DNA of 12,211 nucleotides from the NCBI GenBank assembly GCA_043802345.1, contig JAZDLC010000378.1, forward strand, positions 1-12,211, written 5' to 3'. This document shows, piece by piece, positions 6,453-12,211 of this stretch (positions are counted from its first letter, which is position 1; each line of letters opens with the position of its first letter). The notes under the pieces are model-generated. The model made no database searches and had not been told where the DNA came from. It worked only from the letters and a program-made list of their open reading frames with translations. The stretch is from JAZDLC01 sp043802345 (GTDB taxonomy: Bacteria > Planctomycetota > B15-G4 > JADJEK01). The position numbers and the translations under genes were made by a program.

Positions 6453-6881
6453 ATGGTTTTCAGGATCTTAACGTACAAACCGGAGCAGGGTCGCTACGCC
6501 CGCGGCACGGCCTTCTGGCTGATGCTGGCGCTGGCGTACTACGGGGCCTCGACCATGTTCCTGTTCCTCTCCTGGGACTGGGCTCGGACCGAGCTGGGAT
6601 TCACCATTCCGGTCCTCGAGCTTGCATTGACTCCGGGGTTGCTGATCTCGGTCGCTGCCTTCGTGGCCATGCTGCTGGGATTGCGCTACGCGATCAATCA
6701 CCCGAAGCTCGGAGAGTTGCTGATCGAGACGGAGGGTGAGCTGCGGCGCGTGACCTGGCCTTCCTGGCCGGAGACGTGGAACGGCAGCGTCGTGGTTGTT
6801 GTCACTGTCATTGCAATGGTGGCCTTGCTGGCCGGTGCCGACATCGTCCTGTCGAGGTTCTTCGAGCACGTCATTTTCTAG
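6453..6881 (+). CDS. secE: Preprotein translocase subunit SecE (three-segment form)
   Basis: SecE braces SecY in the export channel of the inner membrane. The diagnostic part is the C-terminal half: the amphipathic helix GELLIETEGELRRVTWPSW (87-105), with the conserved VTWPS, followed by a membrane segment at about 113-133. Two further hydrophobic segments precede it, at about 21-41 and 53-80. This makes 142 residues, closer to the three-segment E. coli type than to the ~60-residue single-segment form of many Gram-positives. The ATG at 6453 is the only in-frame start after the stop at 6435-6437, and no clear Shine-Dalgarno precedes it. It lies between tuf and nusG, its usual place. Confidence 0.92.
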   Translation: MVFRILTYKPEQGRYARGTAFWLMLALAYYGASTMFLFLSWDWARTELGFTIPVLELALTPGLLISVAAFVAMLLGLRYAINHPKLGELLIETEGELRRVTWPSWPETWNGSVVVVVTVIAMVALLAGADIVLSRFFEHVIF

Positions 6882-6933
6882 AGCAGACCCAAGGACTCCG
6901 GCACGAGGCCAGGCAAGAGGAACGGCGAGACAG

Positions 6934-7485
6934 ATGGTGAGCCAGTGGTTTGTGGTCCGGGTGCCGACGAACATGGAGGAGCGCGTGCGCGAGTCTCTCC
7001 TGAACCGGGTCAAGACCAACAAGCTGGAGGAGAAGATCCCTCAGGTGCTGGTCGCGCAGGTCACGGAGGCCGAGATTCGTCACGGCAAGAAGCGCGTGGT
7101 GCATCGGAAGATCTTCCCGGGCTACGTGCTGGTCGAGGCCGACCTGTACAACGCGGATGGTGAGCTGGACAAGGATCTCTGGTTCTTCATCAAGGAAACC
7201 CCGCGGCTGGGGGACTTCGTCGGTTCTGACCAGAGCCCACAGCCGATGAGCCAGGACGAGGTCGATCGCATCCTGGGCGGGATGAAGAGCACGGAGGAGA
7301 AGCCGCGCGTCAACATCCCCTGCAAGGTTGGCGACCGCGTAAAAATCAAGGATGGCCCGTTCGAGAGTTTCAACGGGATGGTGGATGACGTGAACGAGGA
7401 GAAGATGGTTGTGCGAGTGATCGTGACCATCTTCGGCCGTGAAACACCGGTCGAACTCGAGGTGTCGCAAGTCGAACTGGTCTAG
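6934..7485 (+). CDS. nusG: Transcription elongation/antitermination factor NusG
   Basis: The 183-residue, two-domain protein binds RNA polymerase through the N-terminal NGN domain (QWFVVRVPTNMEERV..., with the KIFPGYVLVEADL strand-turn at about 55-70). It contacts Rho or ribosomal S10 through the C-terminal KOW domain (KVGDRVKIKDGPFESFNG from about 131). The length is typical. The start is placed at ATG 6934, where homology begins; the longer in-frame extension upstream overlaps secE and is not NusG-like. The ribosome site is weak (GAGG at 6917-6920, 13 nt away). The gap to secE is 52 nt. Confidence 0.96.
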   Translation: MVSQWFVVRVPTNMEERVRESLLNRVKTNKLEEKIPQVLVAQVTEAEIRHGKKRVVHRKIFPGYVLVEADLYNADGELDKDLWFFIKETPRLGDFVGSDQSPQPMSQDEVDRILGGMKSTEEKPRVNIPCKVGDRVKIKDGPFESFNGMVDDVNEEKMVVRVIVTIFGRETPVELEVSQVELV

Positions 7486-7493
7486 CGCTTTTC

Positions 7494-7532
7494 GAGAGAC
7501 AAACGGTCTCTTCGGATTCGAAAACGGAATCG
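7494..7532 (+). promoter_or_regulatory. Tandem small hairpins in the nusG-rplK gap
   Basis: GAGAGAC (7494-7500) pairs with GTCTCT-T (7506-7512; the last pair is G.U). Next, GATTCG (7515-7520) pairs with C-GAATC (7525 and 7527-7531) around AAAA, with one bulged G. Together they fill most of the 54-nt leader before the rplK ATG, which has no clear Shine-Dalgarno. The rplK leader is where L1 represses its own operon in E. coli. I cannot show that this is an L1 site. Confidence 0.3.
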
Positions 7533-7539
7533 TCGGAAC

Positions 7540-7962
7540 ATGGTCAAAGAAGTCAAAGCGGTGATCAAGCTGCAGATTCCCGCGGGGCAGGCGACGCCAG
7601 CCCCGCCGGTCGGTCCTGCCCTCGGCCAGCACGGCGTGAACATCGGTCAGTTCGTCAAGGAATACAACGACAGGACACGTCCGGACCAGGGGACGATCGT
7701 GCCGGTGGAGATCACGGTCTTCACGGACCGCTCCTACACCTTCATTCTCAAGACTCCGCCCGCCGCGGTGTTGCTGAAGAAGGCGGCCAACCTGGCCAAG
7801 GGAGCGGGGGAGGTCGGTACCGAGATCGTCGGCCAGGTCACGAAGAGCCAGGTTCGCGAGATCGCCGAGAAGAAGATGAAGAATCTGAACGCGGCGAGCG
7901 TTGAAGCGGCCATGCGGATGATCGAGGGCACGGCGCGCAGCATGGGCATTCAAGTGGTCTAG
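7540..7962 (+). CDS. rplK: 50S ribosomal protein L11
   Basis: The 140-residue protein is standard length. The N-terminal domain carries the family mark PAGQATPAPPVGPALGQ (14-30), whose proline-rich helix is the thiopeptide-binding face next to 23S rRNA. The C-terminal rRNA-binding domain is VKEYNDRT through the end, with LKTPPAAVLLKKAA and the final MIEGTARSMGI. L11 forms the base of the L7/L12 stalk and takes part in elongation-factor GTPase activation and in the stringent response. The next gene, rplA, begins 33 nt later. Confidence 0.97.
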   Translation: MVKEVKAVIKLQIPAGQATPAPPVGPALGQHGVNIGQFVKEYNDRTRPDQGTIVPVEITVFTDRSYTFILKTPPAAVLLKKAANLAKGAGEVGTEIVGQVTKSQVREIAEKKMKNLNAASVEAAMRMIEGTARSMGIQVV

Positions 7963-7995
7963 GCCGGGTGGTCTGACGAGCGAGAGAGAATTGAC

Positions 7996-8688
7996 ATGGG
8001 CCGAAAGAGCAAGAGACATCAGTCCAACAAAGACCTGATCGCGAGGAAATGCCCCGCGCCGGTGGCCCTTCCAGACGCGCTGCAAGTTCTGAAGCAGCAG
8101 ACTCCGGCGAAGTTCGACGAGACGGTTGAGATCGCCATGGAATTGGGGATCGACACCAAGAAGTCGGATCAGATGGTCCGGGGGGCGGTCTCCCTTCCCC
8201 GGGGCATCGGCCGGGAAATGCGGGTGATCGTCTTCTGCAAGGAAGAGAAGGTCGCGGAGGCCACCGAGGCGGGCGCGATCGCCGCCGGGGGGGACGAGTT
8301 GGCCGCCAGGATCCGGGACGAAGGGTGGCTCGACTTCGACGTCGCCATCGCCACGCCGGACATGATGAGCGTGGTGGGGCGGCTCGGCAAGGTGCTCGGA
8401 CCCCAGGGCAAGATGCCTTCCCCGAAGAGCGGCACGGTGACGCCCGACGTGGTCACCGCGGTTTCGGAGTTCCGGGCCGGCAAGATCGAGTTCCGAGCGG
8501 ACTCCGGAGGCAATGTCCATGCCCCCGTGGGCAAGGCCAGTTTCGAGGCGAAAGCCCTTCAGGAGAACATCGAGACCTTCGTGGACCACATCCGAGCGAT
8601 GCGGCCGTCCACCTCCAAGGGCAAGTACATCCACCAGGTTCACATCGCCACAACCATGGGAGCGGGTGTCCCCGTCGACATCACGTGA
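7996..8688 (+). CDS. rplA: 50S ribosomal protein L1
   Basis: The 230-residue protein has standard length and two-domain layout. Signature features are the FDETVEIAMELGID strand near the start, VVGRLGKVLGPQGKMPSPKSGTV (about 126-147) in domain II, and the RNA-binding C-terminal part KGKYIHQVHIATTMGAGV. L1 binds helix 76-78 of 23S rRNA at the E-site stalk and in many bacteria represses translation of its own operon. The purine run GAGAGAG (7982-7988) lies 7 nt before the ATG. Its stop is only 7 nt from the rplJ start, which suggests translational coupling. Confidence 0.97.
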   Translation: MGRKSKRHQSNKDLIARKCPAPVALPDALQVLKQQTPAKFDETVEIAMELGIDTKKSDQMVRGAVSLPRGIGREMRVIVFCKEEKVAEATEAGAIAAGGDELAARIRDEGWLDFDVAIATPDMMSVVGRLGKVLGPQGKMPSPKSGTVTPDVVTAVSEFRAGKIEFRADSGGNVHAPVGKASFEAKALQENIETFVDHIRAMRPSTSKGKYIHQVHIATTMGAGVPVDIT

Positions 8689-8695
8689 CACGATC

Positions 8696-9232
8696 ATGCC
8701 GAATGCCCTGAACCAGAAGATGCTCACCGAAATCGAGGGCTTCCTGAAGGCCTCGGAAGATTGCGTGGTGGTCGATTTCACCGGGATGGCGGTGGCCGAC
8801 GCGGAGCGGATGAGAACCCAGCTTCGCGGAAGCGACATGCAGATGCGCGTCCTGAAGACCTCGCTGGCGCGGATCGCTGCCAGGAACCTCAGCTTCAAGG
8901 GGGCCGACGAGCTATTCACCGGATCGTCAGCCATCGTCTACGGCGGCGAGTCGGTCGCGGAGGTGGCCCGCTCCGTGAAGGAGTACGCCAAGGGGAAGAA
9001 GGCTCCGAAGGTGCGGGGAGGATTGCTCGAGAAGCGGGCGATCGGGCCGAACGAGGTCGAATTGCTCGCCTCCCTGCCCCCCCGCAAGGAACTGCTGGGC
9101 CAGGTGTTGGCCACGCTGATAGCGCCCATGACCGGACTGTTGGGCGCGGCTACCTCGCTGCTTTCGGCGGTGCCGTCGCTGACCCGGGCGCTTGTAGAGA
9201 AGATGGACGAGAATTCGAAAGAAGGCCCCTGA
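8696..9232 (+). CDS. rplJ: 50S ribosomal protein L10
   Basis: The 178-residue protein has L10 features: an N-terminal domain with VVVDFTGMAVADAERMRTQLR, MRVLKTSLARIAA and the GSSAIVYGG segment, then a C-terminal helix (about 150-172, TSLLSAVPSLTRALVEKM) that holds L7/L12 dimers. The ATG at 8696 starts the homologous region (MPNALNQKML). The frame is open further upstream within rplA, but that is a shadow of rplA. No Shine-Dalgarno is visible, and with only 7 nt after the rplA stop, re-initiation by ribosomes finishing L1 is the likely mode. The usual structured L10 leader has no room here. Confidence 0.96.
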   Translation: MPNALNQKMLTEIEGFLKASEDCVVVDFTGMAVADAERMRTQLRGSDMQMRVLKTSLARIAARNLSFKGADELFTGSSAIVYGGESVAEVARSVKEYAKGKKAPKVRGGLLEKRAIGPNEVELLASLPPRKELLGQVLATLIAPMTGLLGAATSLLSAVPSLTRALVEKMDENSKEGP

Positions 9233-9257
9233 GTCTTCTGAGTGGACATGTAGTACC

Positions 9258-9304
9258 GGCAGGACCCGGCAGGCAGGCGTTGGTCGTCCGCAGTGAGTCC
9301 GGCC
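9258..9304 (+). promoter_or_regulatory. Weak hairpin in the rplJ-rplL gap
   Basis: GGCAGGAC (9258-9265) pairs with GTCCGGCC (9297-9304) at 7 of 8 positions, around a 31-nt loop. It lies in the 108-nt space between rplJ and rplL, which otherwise holds only a short direct repeat (CCGGCAGG at 9256-9263 and 9266-9273). It could tune the rplJ:rplL ratio, but support is slight. Confidence 0.2.
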
Positions 9305-9340
9305 AGAGAGATACCCGCAGAGAGTACTGGAGAAGCGAAA

Positions 9341-9760
9341 ATGTCGATGGACGCGATCAAAGAGAGACTCGCAGCTCTTCCTGACGGAACGAGCCGCACC
9401 CTTCTGGAGACCATTTCGGGCATGAGCGTGCTCGAACTGGCCGCGTTCAAGAAGGACTTCGAGGAGGTCTTCGAAGTCGAGGCTGCAGCCGCCCCGATGA
9501 TGATGGTCGGCCCGGCGGCCGGTGGCGACGGCGGAGCCGTGGCCGAGAAGACCGAGTTCAACGTCGTTCTGACGGCGATCGGCGACAAGAAGATCCAGGT
9601 CATCAAGAAGGTCCGGGAGCTGACCAGCCTCGGTCTGAAGGATGCCAAGGACCTGGTCGAGGGCTGTCCGAAGGCGGTCAAGGAAGGATTGCCCAAGGAA
9701 GAGGCAGAGAAGATCAAGAAGGAGCTTGAGGACACGGGCGCAACCGTGGAGTTGAAGTAG
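9341..9760 (+). CDS. rplL: 50S ribosomal protein L7/L12
   Basis: The 139-residue protein has an N-terminal dimerisation domain (about 1-45), a flexible Ala/Gly hinge with a run of three methionines (AAAAPMMMVGPAAGG, about 48-62) and a C-terminal factor-binding domain from 71 (TEFNVVL...). The C-terminal domain includes IKKVRELTSLGLKDAKDLV and ends GATVELK. It recruits EF-Tu, EF-G and other GTPases to the ribosome. It is somewhat longer than the usual 120-130 residues, mainly in the hinge. The start ATG 9341 is chosen over ATG 9347 because GGAG (9329-9332) lies 8 nt upstream. Confidence 0.97.
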   Translation: MSMDAIKERLAALPDGTSRTLLETISGMSVLELAAFKKDFEEVFEVEAAAAPMMMVGPAAGGDGGAVAEKTEFNVVLTAIGDKKIQVIKKVRELTSLGLKDAKDLVEGCPKAVKEGLPKEEAEKIKKELEDTGATVELK

Positions 9761-9812
9761 GCATCGACTCATTCGCTTCACGTTTTGGCGATCTCAACGA
9801 GCGGTCCGTGGG

Positions 9813-9856
9813 CCGCCTGGGGGGACAGGTGCGTCGTACCTGTTTCCCCCTGGCTG
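9813..9856 (+). terminator. Strong hairpin in the rplL-rpoB gap (attenuator/processing site)
   Basis: ACAGGT (9825-9830) pairs with ACCTGT (9838-9843) around a 7-nt loop. The stem continues through one G.U pair, a bulged T, five G-C pairs (9819-9823 with 9846-9850), a T.T mismatch and CC/GG (9816-9817/9852-9853). No long T-run follows (GCTGGTTTCG). In E. coli the rplL-rpoB gap holds a partial terminator and an RNase III site that reduce rpoBC expression relative to ribosomal proteins. Position and strength fit such a role here. The whole 186-nt gap (9761-9946) contains no other feature I can support. Confidence 0.6.
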
Positions 9857-9946
9857 GTTTCGCCGTGCTCTGTCCTGATGCGCTCCCATTGAGCGGGTCG
9901 TCCGAACAGGTGGTTGCCCGCGTTCCCGCGGTCCCTGAGGAGTAAC

Positions 9947-12211
9947 ATGGAAGTCAAGCACTTCGGGTCCTTCAGCACGATTGTCGATGTTCCCAGCCTG
10001 ACGGAAATCCAGACGAAGTCGTTCGACGACTTCCTTCAGGCGGACGTGCCTTTCAACCGGCGCGAGGACAGCGGGCTGGAAGCGATCCTGAGGGAGACCT
10101 TCCCGATCTACTCGTACGACAAGACCATGGCGCTCGAGTATGTGGGGTATGAGCTGCGCTTGCCGCGATACACGGCGGACGAGTGCCGTGTGCTCGGGCA
10201 AACGCATGGCATGCCCTTCAAGATCCGGGTCAAGCTGGACAAGCCGGATCCCGTGGAGGAGTGGGTCTACCTGGGTGAGATCCCGATCATGGTGGGCGGT
10301 GGGGAGTTCATCGTCAACGGATCGGAGCGGGTGATCGTCTCCCAGCTGCATCGCTCTCCCGGAGTGGACTTCTCGGTCGACGTGCTGCCCGGGGACAAGA
10401 AGATCCACTCCTGCTGGATCATCCCCGAGCGCGGTTCCTGGATCGAGCTGGCTGTTTCCAAGAAGGACGTGCTGCAGATCAAGATCGACCAGAGTGGCCG
10501 CTTCCCCGCGACCATGTTCCTGCGCGCCATGAACGAAAAGTTCGGCACGAACGCGGGCATCATCCGGATGTTCCACAAGACCCGCAAGGTCAAGATCGGC
10601 GGGCCGAAGGACACCGAGAAGAAGCTCCTGAACAAGGTCGTGGTGGACGACGTCATCGATCCTCAGACCGGCGAGGTGGTGATTCCCCACGGGACGACCG
10701 TCACGCAGGAGCAGATCGATATCATCCTGGCCTCCAACCTGAAGGATCTCGAGGTGGTCCAGGGGGTCGAGGACCCCCTGATCCTGAACACGCTGCGGGA
10801 GGATGACACCGACGGGCACGAGAATGCCCTGCTCAGGATCTACAACCGGCTGCGGCCCGGGAATCCGCCGAACCTGGAGAAGGCCCGGACGCTGTTCAAC
10901 GAGAGGTTCTTCGACGCCGCCCGCTACCGCCTGGGAAGGGTGGGCCGCTTCCGGATCAACCGGAAGTACAAGCAGGACATCGCCGATACCGAGATGACCC
11001 TGCACCGGGACGACGTCGTCAATTCCATCCGGTACATCCTGGACCTGCGCGACGGGCGGGGCGAGGTGGATGACATCGACCATCTGGGAAACCGGCGAGT
11101 TCGGACCATCGGCGAGCTGGCGGGTGACGAGTTCCGCAAGGGGTTCCTGAAGCTGCGGCGCACGGCGCAGGAGAGGATGAACCTCGAGTCGATCGAGACG
11201 GCGACGCCACGAACGCTGATCAACTCGCGGACGATTTCCTCGGCGATCGAGTACTTCTTCGGCCGGGGCGAGCTGTCCCAGGTGGTGGACCAGACCAATC
11301 CATTGTCCCAGTTGACCCACGAGCGGAGATTGTCCGCCCTGGGCCCGGGAGGTCTGAACCGAAAGCGCGCCGGGTTCGAGGTGCGGGACGTTCACATCAG
11401 CCACTACGGCCGCATCTGTCCCATCGAGACTCCAGAAGGCACCAACATCGGGTTGATAGCCTCGCTCTCGATCTATGCCACCATCGACGTGTACGGCTTC
11501 CTGGTCACGCCGTATCGGGTCATCAAGGCGGGCAAGCTGAGCGATGAGGTGCAGCTGCTCAGGGCGGACCAGGAGTACGAGTCTGTGCTGGCCCCTGCAG
11601 ACGCCGAGGTGGACTCCAAGGGCAGGCTCATGCGGGAACGGGTGGTCTGCCGCAGCCACGGAGACTTCATCGAACTGGACCGGGCGAACATTCAGTTCAT
11701 GGACGTGTCTCCCCAGCAGCTCGTCGGCGTGTCCGCTGCCCTGATTCCCTTCCTCGAGCATGACGACGCCAACCGCGCGTTGATGGGGTCGAACATGCAG
11801 CGGCAGGCGGTGCCTCTCCTGGTCACCGAGCCGCCCCTGATCGCCACCGGCATGGAGAAGCCAGTGGCCCGGAATTCGGGCATGGTCCAGGTGGCCCGCT
11901 GCAACGGCGTGGTCAAGTCCGCTGACGGCAAGACGATCGTGGTCGTCAAGGACCGGACGGGCGAGGAGCAGACCTACTCGCTGCGGAAATTCACCGGCCT
12001 GAACGAGAAGACCTGCCTCAACCAGAAGCCGATCGTGCGGGAGGGCGACCGGGTCAAGGAAGGGCAGGTCATCGCCGACGGCGCCTGCACCTCCCAGGGC
12101 GAACTGGCCCTGGGCCGCAACCTGCTGGTCGGGTTCATGATCTGGGACGGCTACAACTTCGAGGACGCCATCATCGTGTCGGAGCGTCTGGTCAAGGAGG
12201 ACATCTACACG
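9947..12211 (+). CDS. rpoB: DNA-directed RNA polymerase subunit beta, 3' end outside window
   Basis: 755 codons of the beta subunit are present; the frame is open to the last base, so roughly 500 residues are missing. The visible order matches RpoB: YLGEIPIMVGGGEFIVNG and QLHRSPGV (133-140), GEVDDIDHLGNRR (372-384), the rifampicin pocket LSQVVDQTNPLSQLTHERRLSALGPGG (443-469), CPIETPEG, and NFEDAIIVSER near the end (737 on). Rifampicin contact positions equivalent to E. coli Q513, D516, H526, R529 and S531 are all the sensitive-type residues (Q445, D448, H458, R461, S463). The pocket lies 68 residues earlier than in E. coli, so a lineage-specific insertion seen in Proteobacteria is absent. GAGGAG (9937-9942) lies 4 nt before the ATG. 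Confidence 0.98.
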   Translation, partial: MEVKHFGSFSTIVDVPSLTEIQTKSFDDFLQADVPFNRREDSGLEAILRETFPIYSYDKTMALEYVGYELRLPRYTADECRVLGQTHGMPFKIRVKLDKPDPVEEWVYLGEIPIMVGGGEFIVNGSERVIVSQLHRSPGVDFSVDVLPGDKKIHSCWIIPERGSWIELAVSKKDVLQIKIDQSGRFPATMFLRAMNEKFGTNAGIIRMFHKTRKVKIGGPKDTEKKLLNKVVVDDVIDPQTGEVVIPHGTTVTQEQIDIILASNLKDLEVVQGVEDPLILNTLREDDTDGHENALLRIYNRLRPGNPPNLEKARTLFNERFFDAARYRLGRVGRFRINRKYKQDIADTEMTLHRDDVVNSIRYILDLRDGRGEVDDIDHLGNRRVRTIGELAGDEFRKGFLKLRRTAQERMNLESIETATPRTLINSRTISSAIEYFFGRGELSQVVDQTNPLSQLTHERRLSALGPGGLNRKRAGFEVRDVHISHYGRICPIETPEGTNIGLIASLSIYATIDVYGFLVTPYRVIKAGKLSDEVQLLRADQEYESVLAPADAEVDSKGRLMRERVVCRSHGDFIELDRANIQFMDVSPQQLVGVSAALIPFLEHDDANRALMGSNMQRQAVPLLVTEPPLIATGMEKPVARNSGMVQVARCNGVVKSADGKTIVVVKDRTGEEQTYSLRKFTGLNEKTCLNQKPIVREGDRVKEGQVIADGACTSQGELALGRNLLVGFMIWDGYNFEDAIIVSERLVKEDIYT

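Noticed and set aside
6355..6471. 38-codon ORF (MMCETRRERVERPS...) between tuf and secE, considered as rpmG
   Set aside because: It has no L33-like strands or Cys pairs, overlaps the secE start, and contains the 6369-6402 hairpin. Probably noncoding.
6871..8934. 687-codon antisense frame across nusG, rplK, rplA and rplJ
   Set aside because: It spans four well-recognised genes on the other strand and its translation (His/Asp/Arg/Leu-rich) is typical shadow composition.
9256..9273. Direct repeat CCGGCAGG x2
   Set aside because: Only two 8-nt copies in GC-rich sequence; not a repeat array.
11273..11353. Possible natural rifampicin resistance substitutions in rpoB
   Set aside because: The main contact residues are all of the sensitive type. 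Differences (F514V, M515V, N518T, E. coli numbering) are not at the main resistance positions I can justify.
9794..11761. 655-codon antisense frame over rpoB
   Set aside because: Shadow of rpoB; no domain recognised.

Overview
The window is a GC-rich stretch of bacterial chromosome. It carries the translation/transcription core cluster (tRNA-Thr, tRNA-Tyr, tRNA-Gly, tuf, secE, nusG, rplK, rplA, rplJ, rplL, rpoB) plus a short upstream flank of unrelated genes. I see no insertion sequence, phage gene, CRISPR array or sign of recent transfer. EF-Tu has an unusual switch I segment and RpoB is compact at its N-terminal side. As far as I remember, both resemble Planctomycetota and some neighbouring or candidate phyla rather than Proteobacteria or Firmicutes. 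This placement is from memory and tentative.

Layout. 1-327 is the C-terminal part of an HU/IHF-family protein. 347-1492 (minus) is a PLP-dependent trans-sulfuration enzyme convergent with it. 1493-1797 is a divergent intergenic region that can fold, as plus-strand RNA, into a long branched structure (1618-1770). 1798-3933 encodes a MutS2-type ATPase that ends before the usual Smr nuclease domain, followed at 3971-4420 by a stand-alone CheY-like receiver protein. 4421-4612 holds a candidate terminator and a sigma70-like promoter. That promoter leads into three tRNAs (4613-4991), tuf (5118-6320), secE, nusG, rplK, rplA, rplJ, rplL and, from 9947, rpoB, which runs off the window end. Everything from 4543 onward is on the plus strand with short gaps, so it probably forms one or a few linked operons.

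Working together: the tRNAs and EF-Tu supply aminoacyl-tRNA to the ribosome. L11, L1, L10 and L7/L12 form the L1 and L7/L12 stalks, where elongation factors act. SecE is part of the protein-export channel. NusG links RNA polymerase (RpoB) to ribosomes or Rho. The gene order is classical. Details that differ from textbook operons are a missing rpmG and tRNA-Trp before secE, only 7 nt between rplA and rplJ (no room for the usual L10 leader), and several intergenic hairpins, the strongest between rplL and rpoB.

The best candidate for something undescribed is the 153-nt foldable element in front of mutS2. Its 38-position basal stem contains eight or more G.U pairs that work only if the plus strand is the RNA. 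It is a sequence-only inference.
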